Below, piece by piece: positions 11,550 to 23,759 of a DNA stretch of 64,000 nucleotides. Both the position numbers and the translations under genes were made by a program. The stretch spans positions 57,424,487 through 57,488,486 of the forward strand of contig OZ021727.1 of the NCBI GenBank assembly GCA_963978545.1. The letters run 5' to 3'. This DNA comes from Linyphia triangularis (taxonomy: Eukaryota; Arthropoda; Arachnida; Araneae; Linyphiidae). Under the pieces are notes generated by a model. That model was not told the origin of the DNA. It worked only from the letters and a program-made list of their open reading frames with translations, and did not search any database. Numbering within the stretch: position 1 is the first letter of the stretch; each line of letters starts with the position of its first letter.

Positions 11550-12340
11550 CAGTTGCTTCAACGGGGAGGAAGATACCAGTATAATTTTACTTTCAAGCAT
11601 GCATCATTAAACACTTATTGCAAAATTGATAATTATGCCGCAAAGAGATTCAACACAGTTACTAAAGATAAGCCTGCCAACGAAGCTTTATGCATAAAGC
11701 TGAGTCTTCAGCTCCGATCTTGGATACCCGCTTTTCAATTCATACCCTTTTGTCTCACACCAAATCAAAACGTCAATACCTGTATATCCGTACAGATTCT
11801 GTCTCCCTATACAAGACACCTTTGATTTTCTTCAAAGATATTATATTGGTGAGATATACCTAAAGTAACGCCACGCCTACAGAACGTGGAAATGAAATCT
11901 GCAATACTCCTGTAGTGAAGAGAGGGCAGAATGGATATATGGAGTAAGAGCGACGTGGTTTTGCTTCTTGGATGCTTCCCCTGAGGGATATGATCCCGGT
12001 GTTCCTTCTCTCTCCTCTTATAATCCCGGATGCTGACTGGAGATGAAGTTTCTACCTGTGGGATTACACGGCCTGGCGCCCAAGAGAGTTTGCCGTGTAT
12101 AGGGGGAAAAGAGAAGACGACGTTATGGGCTTTGATGTCCGGAGAATATGGGATCTGATTCTTTTTTCTTTTTTTTTTTAGTGCTGATGTTTTCCCTGTC
12201 TTGTTTTAGGTTAAGAGTGTGTGAATTGAGATATTTTCGCTAGTTGCTTTGAGTTTGAGTGAGTTCTAAATGAGGTTTAAAGTATTATGTATTTGGGGCT
12301 TGTAAGTCGATTGAGTAACAATCGCTATTCGTATTTTCTT
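11550..12340. other. GC-richer island 10 with skewed flanks
   Basis: C/A-rich left flank (11560-11870), GC-rich core (11880-12130) and G/T-rich right flank (12180-12330). The 90-codon plus frame at 11553-11825 is low-complexity and unrecognised. The spacer 12340-12770 is AT-rich and holds nothing recognisable. Confidence 0.45.
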
Positions 12341-12769
12341 TTTTTCTGAACAAGAGAAAATTTCATAATTAATATTTGAAAACACCCACCGCTTTGCTAT
12401 TATAAAACTTCTTGTTCTTTTTAATTAAAATTGTTGTTTAAAATCATTATTTTATTTAGGACGTTGAATCTGGATTCTGTTTATTGATGAGTTTTTTAAT
12501 CGTATTCGATAAATATGTAGCTGTAAATTTGATTTAAAATTTGGTAACTAATTCGTCAATTCATTTAACCGTCGGTAAATGATTAATTTAATTATTAATC
12601 AAATTGAATAGTTGTGTTATCAGATTTATTCGATTATGGTAGTTAGTTAATATTCAAAATTAAATGCAATATTTACTTGCTAGTTTTTAATATTTGGGGG
12701 AAAAAATTCGTTTAGTGATAGTGTTTACCTAACAATTACTTTTCTTCTTAGATAATTTACATTAAGCAA

Positions 12770-13310
12770 GACGTGTCCACCTTTCTAACCCTGCAAAACA
12801 CATAAAAGTTAGAAGTATCCAGCAACAATCTTCCTCATTAATACATTAATGTAGCCCCCCCCCCCCCCTTCCCTTCACCACTACGTACTATTCTCGCGTA
12901 TTTATGCGTGGTTTGTCACTGCGTCGCCCCGTTCTTCATGTTTGACATGCAATCGACAGATTAGGCCGCCCTGGCATTTCGATAATAAGGAAATTATTGC
13001 GCCCCGGTGCCCCTTAACTCGCGGGATCCCGAGAAATAAACTGCTTCTGTCACGATTCCGTGTCACTCCGCCATTTTGTTATGATATGATTCACGTGGTT
13101 TTTTGAGAACAGAAGGGAAAAATGCCTTAAAAGGAAAAAAGACTAATGAAGAGTTTTTATTACAAACGATCGATTGGGTTTAGACGCAGGTGTTACATCG
13201 TCAAAATTAGTGCTTGGAAGGAGTGAAATTAAAGAAACGCCACTTTTGTAGTTGATTCGGCAGTAAATCGATTATTAGTATTGTTGGTCTTGTAATGCAT
13301 TTGTTAGATC
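12770..13310. other. GC-richer island 11 with skewed flanks
   Basis: The C/A-rich left flank includes a 14-base C run at 12855-12868. The core at 12880-13080 holds a YY1/Pho-like CCGCCATTTT near 13071 and a CACGTG near 13092. The right flank at 13090-13300 is G/T-rich. The spacer 13310-14050 is AT-rich, with a T22 run at 13495-13516 and nothing else clear. Confidence 0.5.
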
Positions 13311-14050
13311 CTCTTCTCTCCTTTTTTTGCCACGCACAATTGTTATTTATGTATGATAGTTTTAAATTAGGTTAAAAAGCAAATTTTAACCTTACTTGTT
13401 CAATATCATCTTAAAAATCTTGATACAAATTTTAGTAAAAATCAGTCAATACCACATCATCTGTTCTATTATCAGGTACCTCTCAAGTTCATAATTTTTT
13501 TTTTTTTTTTTTTTTTGTCCCTGGACCGCTGAAAAAATGTACAAAATCCTAAGTGCCTATTTAATTAAATAATTAATTAAAACCATTGTGTAGCATTTAT
13601 GCATCACATACTAATTAAACTTTTTTTTTTTTTAATTTTAAGCTTTCTTATCGGTAAGTTGTGTAGCATATATGTTAAACTATGCACTAAAGGGGTAATA
13701 TTTTAAAAGGTGGTGAAGTTTGAACTCTAAACAACAATTTACGAGTTTGGGCCCTATAATGCCAAAGTATACTCATGTGTAACAACTTACAAGTTAAAAA
13801 ACATTAAAAGTCAGTCTTGCTTTAAGTTAATCTTAATTTAAAAGTTGGTCTTGTTCTAAGTCAATCTTTATCCACTTCATCTTGCCTTAATTTATTATTA
13901 TAGAATTTATTTTCTACAAGTATTTTCACATTCCACGCTTTGAAATCCTGAATGGGACATCGTATCCATACAAAACTGATTGCTTTTCAAAAGTTACATT
14001 CATCTTACACGCATCAACAGGTTAAAAAATATTAAGCACTTTTAATAAAC

Positions 14051-14427
14051 GTGGGAACCCTGGATTAAGAGTTTGTACTTGTAAGTACTTGAAAATGCTT
14101 TGAGGTGCTTAAAATTCCTTGAAAATTCTTAGAGGTACTTAAAAGTCCTTAATTTTTGTGTATGTTGACCAACTTCAAAATTTACAAAAATGCAACTCAG
14201 ACTTGCTATCCCCGCGTGTCCGCCACTTATCCTCATTATATCGGAATTTTCTGACATATTTGTATTACACATGCGCCAACTTGAAACTGTTTTGGTATAA
14301 TATACTTTATAAAAAAAAAATTATACAGGCATGATGCCTGAAAACAAATTTTTTCAGGTCCTTAAAAACATTAATTAGGTCCTTAAAAGTCATTGATTTC
14401 CATCCTGTGATTTGAGTGGGAACCCTG
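14051..14427. mobile_element. Remnant of a CAGGGTTCCCAC-ended DNA element
   Basis: The 12-mer GTGGGAACCCTG occurs at 14051-14062 and again at 14416-14427. Its reverse complement, CAGGGTTCCCAC, is a typical terminus of small non-autonomous DNA transposons in invertebrates. Inside are repeated phrases of the type CTTAAAAGTCCTTAA and GGTCCTTAAAA. Both 12-mers point the same way, so this is not a simple inverted-repeat MITE. It may be a rearranged copy or two partial copies. No transposase frame remains. Confidence 0.4.
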
Positions 14428-14439
14428 TAATCTCACGCA

Positions 14440-14830
14440 ATGTTTTATTTTTGTAGCTGCTACTTCTTTCCATCCGCTTATTTACTTTCTTCTGTTTTGC
14501 GTCTTATGAAATCACTCCAAATAATGTACGAGGTCGCTTTCAGGCTGTTCGTTTGAACTCCAACAGCATTAATTCTGACTGCAGATCAGAAGCTGTGAAG
14601 CCGCACTTTATTCGCGCCTTCTCATTCACAACTTAAAAGATTCTTAAAATCTCGTCACAAGTTCTTGTTCCGATTTCGAGCGTGTTCGTCATTAGTCTTC
14701 TTCTCCCTGCAAAATACGCGTCACCCGAAATCTTGTCACCTGGAAAAAGACCGCCTATTCTTAAATCAGGAGATGTTGGGTTTATTTTTATCCCTAACTC
14801 TTCTCTCTCTTTCAGTCTCTACCAGTCCCT
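14440..14830. other. GC-richer island 12
   Basis: C/T-rich and moderately GC-rich stretch with TTCGCGCC near 14611 and an acceptor-like CTCTCTTTCAG near 14815. No reading frame or RNA is recognised. The sequence 14830-15085 is AT-rich and grades into the minisatellite. Confidence 0.35.
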
Positions 14831-15084
14831 TTTCTTAAAAAGTATAATTGGAGAGCTTTGAAGTTGCTACACTTTGAAAAGGATGGAATTTAATTTTTTT
14901 TTATATGTATAATCAAGTACTAACTTAAAAGCTTATTTATATATATAAACTGATTATCAGAAAATTAACGTGCAATGAATGATTCTTCTTTTAATTTATA
15001 ATAGAATAATATCATGCATTATTCTTGTAATTAAAAATGGTATAATGAATTCTTCTAATTAAGATGGATAAGATTATTTCTCAA

Positions 15085-16115
15085 CTTTAAAAGTTTTATA
15101 AATAAATGTTAAAATTGAAAATAGTATGATAAAAGTCAGGAATTGTATGAATATAATTTTAGAGCGGTAGGAATAATTTTATAAAATTTAAATAGTATGA
15201 ATAATTTTATTAAGTTGAATAGTATTATGAATAATTTTATTAAGTAAAATAGTATTATGAATAATTTTATTAAGTAAAAATAGTATTATGAATAATTTTA
15301 CAAAACTTAGAATAGTATGAATAATATTATAAAACTTAGAATAGTATGAATAATATTATAAAATTTAGAATAGTATGAATAATTTTATAAAATTTAGAAT
15401 GGTATGAATAATGTTATAAAATTTTAAATAGTATGAATAATTTTATAAAATATAGAATAGTGTGAACAATTTTTATAAAATTTGAATTGTTTGAATAATT
15501 CTATAAAATAGAAATTCTGCATGAATGATTTTATACAATAAGAATAATGTAATCGTTTAAAGTAGGAATACCATGAATAATTATAATTATTTTATGATTA
15601 ATATGAACAATTACCAAATTACACTACTTAAAATTCTACAAATTCTTCTAGTTTAGTTAATAATAATAGGGATATTTCTTAAAATTAAGAGAAGTATGAA
15701 TAAATGTTGACATTGAAAATATAAGTAGAACTTAGACATTTTGAATAATGGGACTAATTCTATAAAATAAGATTGATAGAAATAACTCTCTATGAATTAA
15801 GAATTGTATCAATAATTTTATAAAATTAAAATAGTATGAATAGTTTTTAAAAAATTAAAATAGTATGAATAATTTTATAAAATATAATAGCATGAATAAT
15901 TTTATAAAACTAGTTTACTATGAATAATTTTATAAAATATAATAGCATGAATAATTTTTTAAAAAACTAGTTTACTAGTTTTAATTTTATAAAAATGGAA
16001 TAGTATTAAATAATTTTATAAAATTAGATTAGTATAATTGTATAAATTTGGAAAGCTATGAATCATTTGTATCAATTAAGACAAATATAAACAATTATAA
16101 AATATATGGGAAGAA
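15085..16115. repeat. AT-rich 29-bp minisatellite, about 30 diverged units
   Basis: A degenerate tandem array with a basic period of 29 bases and the core TATGAATAATTTTATAAAAT, preceded by GAATAG. Units are best conserved at 15160-15500 and 15820-16030, with a poorly matching interval at about 15560-15790. Each good unit contains the 12-base palindrome ATTTTATAAAAT. Single-base indels and substitutions differ from unit to unit, so the array is old. The copy number is estimated by dividing length by period, not aligned unit by unit. Confidence 0.85.
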
Positions 16116-16189
16116 GTATTTAAAAAGCTTTTTTTCCCAGTAAAGAAATTCTAAATGCTATCTAAACGCTATGGCTAAATAATTCTCAT

Positions 16190-17000
16190 AGAAATAGCAC
16201 GAGTACACTCAAAATGGCCGATTCATTAAAAGGCGCCATACAAAAACATCGAATGGGTAATTTTACGACTATCCTGACATACTACGATACATTGGTAACA
16301 ACCCAAGGGGGACGTTATGTTTTATTTATTTAAAAAGCGAAAAGGGCACAAGGAAACGTCTTTTATTTCACTAAATACACCGGGTGTTTTTATTATATTA
16401 ACTCCGCCGTTCCGCCTCCGAATGCAAATGTAATAGCCAGAGCGACACTATCTATGTGAAATAGCGCATTTGTTTCTGCAGCTCCCGAAACAACTAAATG
16501 AGCGCTAGCGTTAAAAGGTAGAATATAAATCTAAGCTATCAGCATTCGCTGGTTCGAACCCAACTCTCTCCTGGGCTGTTTAGAGGGCTGTTTAAACCGA
16601 CTGTAGTACGCTTTTCTCTGCCATGTTCAGGTGTATGCCCGGATAACAGCTATCCCAGGGGTTTTCAGTCCGTTATCATCCGCCATTGCAAAATACAAAG
16701 GGAGTTGAGAGGGGGAGATGGTTTTAGGTTTCTTCTGTCCCATGAATCACCACTTTAGCATACCCACTATAAATAATGCAGATAACAAGGACCCTAACCT
16801 TTAATGAAGAGCCGAAAGAGAGGAAGTTTTCTTTATTCCTGGTACTTTTAATATATATTTTTTATCCTCTTTTTTTCTTTATCCTTCATTATTATTTGAG
16901 GGATATTTTTTACTGCACATTCTTCATTGCGCTTCTTTGCCTAATTGATATCGCCCTGGTCTGGCTAAAAAGACGGTCGTTTTTAATCCTAAAGAAGGGA
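16190..17000. other. GC-richer island 13, left part
   Basis: Mixed GC-rich sequence. The box GGTTCGAACCC at 16551-16561 matches the pol III B box, but no tRNA fold or A box at the right spacing could be built around it. A CCGCCATT lies near 16680. The 101-codon plus frame at 16776-17081 is rich in F and L and lies partly in T-rich DNA. It could mimic a membrane peptide but has no family signature. Confidence 0.4.
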
Positions 17001-17010
17001 ATTTTTCTTA

Positions 17011-17034
17011 GGGAGGGAGGGGGTCTGGCGGGGG
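17011..17034 (+). other. Canonical G-quadruplex motif
   Basis: Four G tracts (17011-17013, 17015-17017, 17019-17023 and 17030-17034) are separated by loops of 1, 1 and 6 bases. This satisfies the usual four-tract G-quadruplex pattern on the plus strand. Confidence 0.6.
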
Positions 17035-17376
17035 TGGTTATTGCGAAAAGGGGGGTGAACAGGAAGTGTTGTTATGGATGAAAGGGTATATTGGAAGGCG
17101 AAGAATAGGAGTTGGGGGGGGGGCGGGGCTTCATTGTTTCTCAGATGCTGATGAAGTACCCCATTAGAAGGGCCGAGGGGTAGACCATCTCAAGTTGCGC
17201 CCATAACTATTGGCGGTGGATTCTTCCTCCCCAATCCCTAATGGGGCAGCCATTACCAAAGAGCGCTAACTTTATTTATGAACGTTCATTAACACAGCCA
17301 TTATCACAATCGGAGGCTCTGAAGAGGTAGCCCATTGTGTGCACCTCTTGATACCGAGGCTACAGCTGACAAATAT

Positions 17377-17385
17377 CACGTGACC
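17377..17385 (+). promoter_or_regulatory. E-box CACGTGACC
   Basis: CACGTGACC, preceded by T, is a USF/MITF/TFE-type E-box. The same 9-mer occurs five times in the window, always in GC islands. Confidence 0.35.
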
Positions 17386-17639
17386 CTCGCTGATGATGAG
17401 GAAAACCGGTCCGGGGCAATTTGCCATTTTTTTCACCCCCTTCATTCTCCACTAACTACCCAGCCCCCTTTTGCCGGTAATTAGAAGCAAAGGCAAAAGT
17501 TCTCCTTTCTATTGTCTTACCTTTTTCCCAATTTTTTTTTAGTATCAGAAGATGACGCCGAAAAAAAGTTTTTCAGGTGCTTTTATTTTAGCACCTTATT
17601 CTTCGACCAATTTGAGTTTTTCACAACCCTTCCATAAAA

Positions 17640-17960
17640 GACCTCTTACTTAAATTACGCGAGTATTTTTATGGATTTTTTTTTCTCCTCTTTTCATCTC
17701 CATCTTCCGGAAGTTGTGGCTTTTTAAACCGGAGGAAAAAGCGTTGCTTGGAGAGACTTTATAAAGGGGAGCCGATGTTTTATCACTAATTGGAGATCTT
17801 AAGCAATTATTTATGATTTCGCGAGGAAAAATTTCTTGACACCGATTTCTTCTTTCGCGCACGGATAAGCTATTTTTTTGTGCGTGTCGTCGCCTGTTTC
17901 TTAAGATGCGTCTGAAGTTGTTATAATCATTTTTAACCTTCCGGCTTTGAGGCGCGTTTA
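17640..17960. other. GC-richer island 14
   Basis: Short block with moderate GC content. The right side, from about 17880, is G/T-rich. The following stretch, 17960-18880, is long and AT-rich with only weak peaks, and I see nothing in it. Confidence 0.35.
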
Positions 17961-18879
17961 GATAACTAAGTTTATGGTCCGGTTTCAGTACAAGAGTAGA
18001 AAAAAATTCAAGTTGTTTTTCAGAAATCTTTTCAATAGCTAGAAAGAGCCCACTCTGATAATTATCTTTGTCGTTAAAATTAGAGAAGCTTCTATCTGCA
18101 TGTTTTTTTCTTAAATTGGTTACTTTTTGCTCTTAAGTCACGTAAGATGTTTTTTAACCTCGTCTAAGCAGCTTTTGACAGGCTTTATAGTTTTAAGAGT
18201 GCATGACAGCCCTTAAAATTTTATTTGCTATTTATGTTTATAGATATAAAGCTGCAATTGGGTGCTTAAAAAAATGTTAAAAGTAGGAGATAATGCGATT
18301 ATGCATCTTATACTTATTTCAACTTTTTGACGTTGTAATTTTTGAAGGAAAAAATATTAAAAAGTGAATTTAAAAAAAAAAAATAATAATAATACTTTTT
18401 AGTGTACTGTCCTAATTTTTGTGTAAAATTCCGAGCAAAAGTGACATCTGTTTATAAACTATAATTTAATTTTTTTACAAGTAATTATGTGTTAATATTT
18501 ATTTAAAGTTATTTCGTAGGTGTCTTGTCAGCACTTATGTTCATTGATATCATAATAATAACGTAAAGTATGTAAATAGAGAATGTACAGATAACTTCAT
18601 TTTCAAATTAAAAGAATAAGAGAAAACCATTGATTTGTTTTGTTTGTAACTACTAAAATCTAACTTTCCTATTATTCGCATTAATGTCTTAATAAATTTA
18701 AAGTGTAAAGTTTATCGCAATTTCTTTAATTACTATGATTATTACTTCCTGAAAATTGAATAATGGAAGCAGTAACCAATACTAAATTTAAACAAGAAAA
18801 GTTTTCACATTTGCAAATCCGCTCGCAACTTCAAATAAACTACACGTAGCACATTTAGTTAAAAAAAAGAAATGCAGAT

Positions 18880-19450
18880 TGATTCATTGTCTCGTTATAC
18901 TCAACATCTTTCACCTCAATCATCTAAATAAATGACAAAAAAATGAGAGATGCCTCCGAAAACTTTTCTCTAAATCTCCCCACCACGAAAAAACAATTTT
19001 TCTATTCTTTACCGGTGCCACTTGTTAGACCAAAGAAACGAATTACAGTCTGAACTTAATGAGCTTGCTTATTTGGTTTAGCTCTCAGATTTAGGATCGC
19101 AACTGCTTTTTTACGAATCTCGAATCGGCCAACAACCCTCCTTACAACAATATTTACCCACGGGGTGATGCATTGCAGCGAGGACAAAATCTTGGCGCCA
19201 AACTCACCCTCGAATGATACAAAAACACAACTAACGCCGTGCTTTATGACAAACATGGAACATGGTTATTTCTGCCTGTTTTTATTTTGGTGGAATCTTG
19301 AGTGTGTGGCTTGGATTCTTACTTTACGAAAGCATATGTGAAAGGAAGCTTTGCTGGGTATTGATGGGGATATCTAAGCTTCATGTAATTTACCGATGAG
19401 TTTTTTGTGTGCCGCTAATTATATCCGTTGTGTTAACGGGTTAAGGCTAG
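18880..19450. other. GC-richer island 15 with skewed flanks
   Basis: The left flank at 18890-19010 is C/A-rich. The core, 19090-19255, contains TTGGCGCCAA near 19191. The right flank, 19260-19440, is clearly G/T-rich. The spacer 19450-19960 is AT-rich and empty. Confidence 0.45.
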
Positions 19451-19959
19451 TAAATTCTTTACTAAATTTCTATTTTTAATTCAAATTATTCAATTTTTTG
19501 AAAGAGTCAAATGTTTAGTGAAAAAAAAATCTGAGAATTTTTAAATCTGGAAATGTTTTTGGTGGTTTCCAAATATCTTATGTGTTAAAAGCAAATTAAG
19601 GTTTTGATCTTTAATTCTTCAACCAACATGGCCATACGCTTTCTGTTTTAATATTTTATTTTCTAGATAAACATATATAAGTAAAATTAAAGAAACCTAT
19701 CGGAAAGATAGTACGCTAAATCTTTAAATATCTTTATTGAAATCACACAAGGTATCACCAATTTTTGTTAACCGTAAATGTACATTTAAAAGGCATTTGT
19801 CTTTTTTCTAATATTTAATGATATTTTCTGTTTCGTTTTTATATTTCATTATAATTATTTTTATTATTAACTCTTTCTACGAAAAAATCTTATTGCTTAG
19901 AAAAATTACATATAAGTTTTTTTTCGGGTACTTTCGACTATATCTTTAAAAATATAAAT

Positions 19960-20620
19960 CCGACAACTTATATTTGTAACTTCTCCTTATCAAGCAACAA
20001 CATAATCCTTCACAATCTACCACCCTATTCCACACCACCCTACATTTCCTTTATCTCGCGTTTTGGACAGTAGACCTTCCCCTTATAACGCCCTTGTCAA
20101 GCGCCTGCCTTGTCGGAAGCTTGCCCCAACACTGACAAATGACACCAGCGCTGGACCTTGGACACCGAGTCCACTGGAAGTACTGGAAAAAAATAGCGTT
20201 ATCGCGAATAGAAAGACACACACAAAAAAAAAATGAGACAGCGAAAAAGATGAAGATGGGAAGATAACGTGCGAAAGAGGAGGAAGGATTGTGAGAGGAC
20301 AGGTCAAGTGATGTCGACCTGTGAAGTGTCAGGTTTGTGGCGTGCTGTTGTCACGCGATTTTCTTTTCTTTTTTGGAGATAGCAACTTGGGTATCTATGG
20401 TCTGCGATTTGTACTGTGGATTAGATGGATGAAGAGTTGTATTTTTTATGGGCTTTTAAAGCTCTGTTGCTGGTTATGGATGTTTTAAAGGGATTTGGGT
20501 TTCGTGTTTTAGACTGTTACTGGAATTAGTTTGTGCTCTGAGTTTAAGGGATTGGTTCTTTGTCTGAATGAGATGGGTATCTTTGCTGAGTTGTGGTGGA
20601 TTTCAGTTTGAAATCAGTTG
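19960..20620. other. GC-richer island 16, textbook skew switch
   Basis: Hand counts: 19981-20040 has 25 C and 1 G, while 20521-20580 has 19 G and 4 C, with 25 T against 12 A. The GC-rich core lies between, at about 20060-20340. The minus-strand 74-codon frame here is not recognised. The spacer 20620-21090 is AT-rich and empty. Confidence 0.6.
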
Positions 20621-21089
20621 AAATCTCTAATATATTCAATAGTAGAAATACAATTATTTCCATTTATTTGACTTTATAATAACACTTAACCTCCTGCTAA
20701 GTTTTAAAATTTAAATTAAAATAAATTTGATTCAAGTCTGCAAAATTTCGAATGTTACTTTCAATAGATTAATTAATAAAGTTCGGTGTGAAAATTTTGT
20801 AATGGCATTGCAGCGATCGTATTCGATTTAAAATTCCTAATATTCCTTAAATTTTTATTTCTACCTAAAATTCCTATAATTGTACTTAAATTTTTTGATA
20901 ATTATTTAATAAAAAATGAAAACCTCATAAATTATCCGATTTCCCCCCAAAACCCATTAAAAAAACCCAGATAACCTTCCAGAATAGTAAATCTTTTCTG
21001 AGATTTTAATTTTTTGAAAATTGGCAATTTTTTGCAGATATTGAAACATGCTTTGAAATGAATGTCTGTGCTAAGAGCGCCTATGTCAG

Positions 21090-21960
21090 TTTTAGAAGAA
21101 ATATCCCCCCCCCCTTTTTTTTTAATTTTAATTTACCCTTAAAAATTTACCTTTTTAATTATCCCTAAAATTCCAACCCAATTGTTTTTGAATACTCTCT
21201 GTGCCTCCTCTTATTAATGCAAGTCAAATTTCTGAAATGGCAGTAAACGGATTTTTAAGAACCGAATCGTACTTATTTTTTAGATATTCCTTCCAACCAG
21301 CAAAATCAAACGCAACATTAACAGACAAAAGCACCTGGAAGAATACTCCTTCATTCACCAACATTCTTTTATCACGTTAATAAAAAAAAAATCACGTCGC
21401 AGAGATCGTCAAAAAAATACGTTACACAAAAGAACACACACGTCGAGACAGGGATGGGAGAAAAAAAAAGCTTCATTTATGACGAATATGATTTCTCGTC
21501 GACTGTCATGTGCGGCGGTTAATGTGACAGCTCCTACAAAAGCCGGGGCTCGACAGGCCGGTCAGCCCTCCCCCTGCGAAGCGAGGGGCTGACAAATGAC
21601 TTGGGGCACAAAAGTGGCCCCCGAATATCGCGCAGCACGACGCTGCCGACGCCGGGGCGACGCCAAGCCGCGATTCGGGATGTGAAAATCCGACGGTAAT
21701 TAATCCGTGTCGGCAATTGACGCGATTGCCGACGCCCTGCCAACCTATCTATCCTTTTATCCACTTTTACGCCTGAGTTTTATTGTACTCTTCGTGTATC
21801 CTATGGCTAATTTTCGGCTAGAAGGGATAAAGAGAATGATGGATTTGACTTGAGGGGAAAAGAGTTTGGGTAAGAAGTAAATATCACTGTGTATTATTCT
21901 TATTGAAACTATATACTATATAATGATTAGGGTAATATATTGTAACGTATTTCTGATGCT
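21090..21960. other. GC-richer island 17 with skewed flanks
   Basis: A C10 run lies at 21105-21114. A C/A-rich left flank at 21280-21370 leads to a strongly GC-rich core, 21480-21760, with many CpG. The right flank, 21770-21900, is G/T-rich. The 76-codon minus frame in the core is arginine-rich because of CpG and is not recognised. The spacer 21960-22590 is AT-rich and empty. Confidence 0.5.
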
Positions 21961-22589
21961 AGAATGCAAAAGGATTTAATTTGTATTTTAATATGTTACT
22001 TTTAGTATCTACTTGCAAGATTGCATAGTATGCTAATAGATTTTAACAAGTGTTCTTATTTACCCTATAATAGTTTGTTTGTCAGGTTTTAATAATACGC
22101 TAATGCAATCTGCATAAGTTTATTGGTCGTTACTCCCTACCAATTATTTTATTGTTTTTAATTACTGTTCAAATCTGTGAATTAAAAAACAAATAAGGTC
22201 ATCAATAAATGGGTTTTAAGTAAAAAAGTAACTTTGAATGGAATTTATTACGTCGTATTTTATAAGTTCCTTATTTTTTACGTCTGATTTTCGATTGCAT
22301 GTTTACTATAATAAATTCAGACTCCTAGCCTTGCATCAATTGCGTACTGAATAAAAATAAGAGATAATATAGCAGTTTAGTAAAACTTCTTTATTTAGCA
22401 AACTGCAGCGAAGAATTGATACTGGCAACTGCTCTTCACAATAGCCCTGCATATTTATAACAATTGACAAAACATTTAAATTCTCCATACAATTTAATAA
22501 ATTGAGCTCTGCTTACGAAGGATTTATTTCCATGTTTAAAGATGAAAATCCTTAATAGTTCTTGGTAAGTTTTCGTTTATCCTTTATTT

Positions 22590-23200
22590 TTGTACAAACA
22601 CATTTCTCGAACACTGAAATTCAGGTTTCCTCAAAAGAGGATTATCACGAATCTCCACACAGCGACATCAACAACAAAAAAAGGCTATCCATTTCCATCC
22701 GTTGATTTCCTCTCCTGCCTGTAAGAATCCCTTCATCTTCCGCATCCCTCCATCACACATCCTTGTTATCCCGTTGTTTATAATTCCGACGCTTGTTATT
22801 CCCATTGTGAACTTTTTTCTCTCTCATCTCTGCTACTTTTTCGTTATTGTTATCGTTCCATAGGACCTTTTCTACTCTTTTCTTTTGTTCGACTTTATTC
22901 CGCATCCCATTCTTTTGTGCGAAAAGGGGAGGGGAGGGGTGAGAGAGGAGTTTGAGCAACTGTCATGGTGAATTGTATTTTATCGCCATCTATCAATCAG
23001 ATAATGCACCCCCTTTTCTCTGCAGTCGTTCCTTGTTCATTCTTTGATGAAATCATCCTTTTAAGGGGGCCTTGCCTCCTGGCTTTATTTTTATTCCATT
23101 TCTTTATATTTTTTCTTTGTCTGGTTTCTTGGTTTTTATTTCTAATGCATTCTTTTGCCATGTTATGAAAATAGTTGGTCCCCTCTGTATGAATGGCATC
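22590..23200. other. GC-richer island 18 with skewed flanks
   Basis: C/A/T-rich left side (22590-22780), a three-tract G run GGGGAGGGGAGGGG at 22926-22939, and a T-rich right side. Frames on both strands are short and unrecognised. The interval 23200-23760 is of intermediate composition with two 60-codon frames on opposite strands, neither convincing. Confidence 0.4.
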
Positions 23201-23759
23201 GAATTCGTTTTACCTTATCGTAGCGTCTTTTATTTTACAAAGTAGTTCAATTCCAAGAAATAATCTTCCCTTTGAAGTGTCCCCCCATCGTGTTTCAGTA
23301 ATTTGTGCTTGTCCTTCGTATTAAGTTTGAATTTTAAATAGTTTTGGATGTTCGTAGTTCGTAAGCGATACAAAATAACTATTAAAGTGTCAGTGTATGG
23401 TAGTTTTCTTCTTGTATGACAGGAAATTAGAGATGTTAGGTTTAATTATTATTAAAACATTTGTTTGTTCGTTAGGGAAGCATCTGAATACGAACTCATC
23501 GATAGAAGAACTGAGCATTAAACGAACAATTACAACTAATTTAGTGAATTCCATTCGGTCTTTCCTGGGCATTTTGTAACAAAGAAAATCTTTTCAAAAT
23601 GGCCTCGACAAGAATGGAGTATTTTATTCATAAGTGATCTAACGAGTGGATGACAATTACTTAATTGTTGCATTCTTGCCTCTGCTGTTCTTTCGTAACG
23701 TTGGGAAAAAATATAATTACTTGAAAAGGACATTTTCTACTTTGCACTAATTTACACAA

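Larger units (their letters stand above)
17000..17490. other. GC-richer island 13, right part
   Basis: Starts with a very G-rich tract (17010-17125, including G10 at 17114-17123) and continues with a GC-rich regulatory-looking block, 17150-17430, holding TCACGTGACC at 17376-17385. No coding signal is seen. The sequence 17490-17640 is T/C-rich. Confidence 0.45.

Noticed and set aside
16480..16580. tRNA-like B box GGTTCGAACCC at 16551-16561
   Set aside because: The T stem pairs at only four of five positions, no matching acceptor strand is found upstream, and the anticodon arm cannot be formed. It is at most a very decayed tRNA or SINE fragment.
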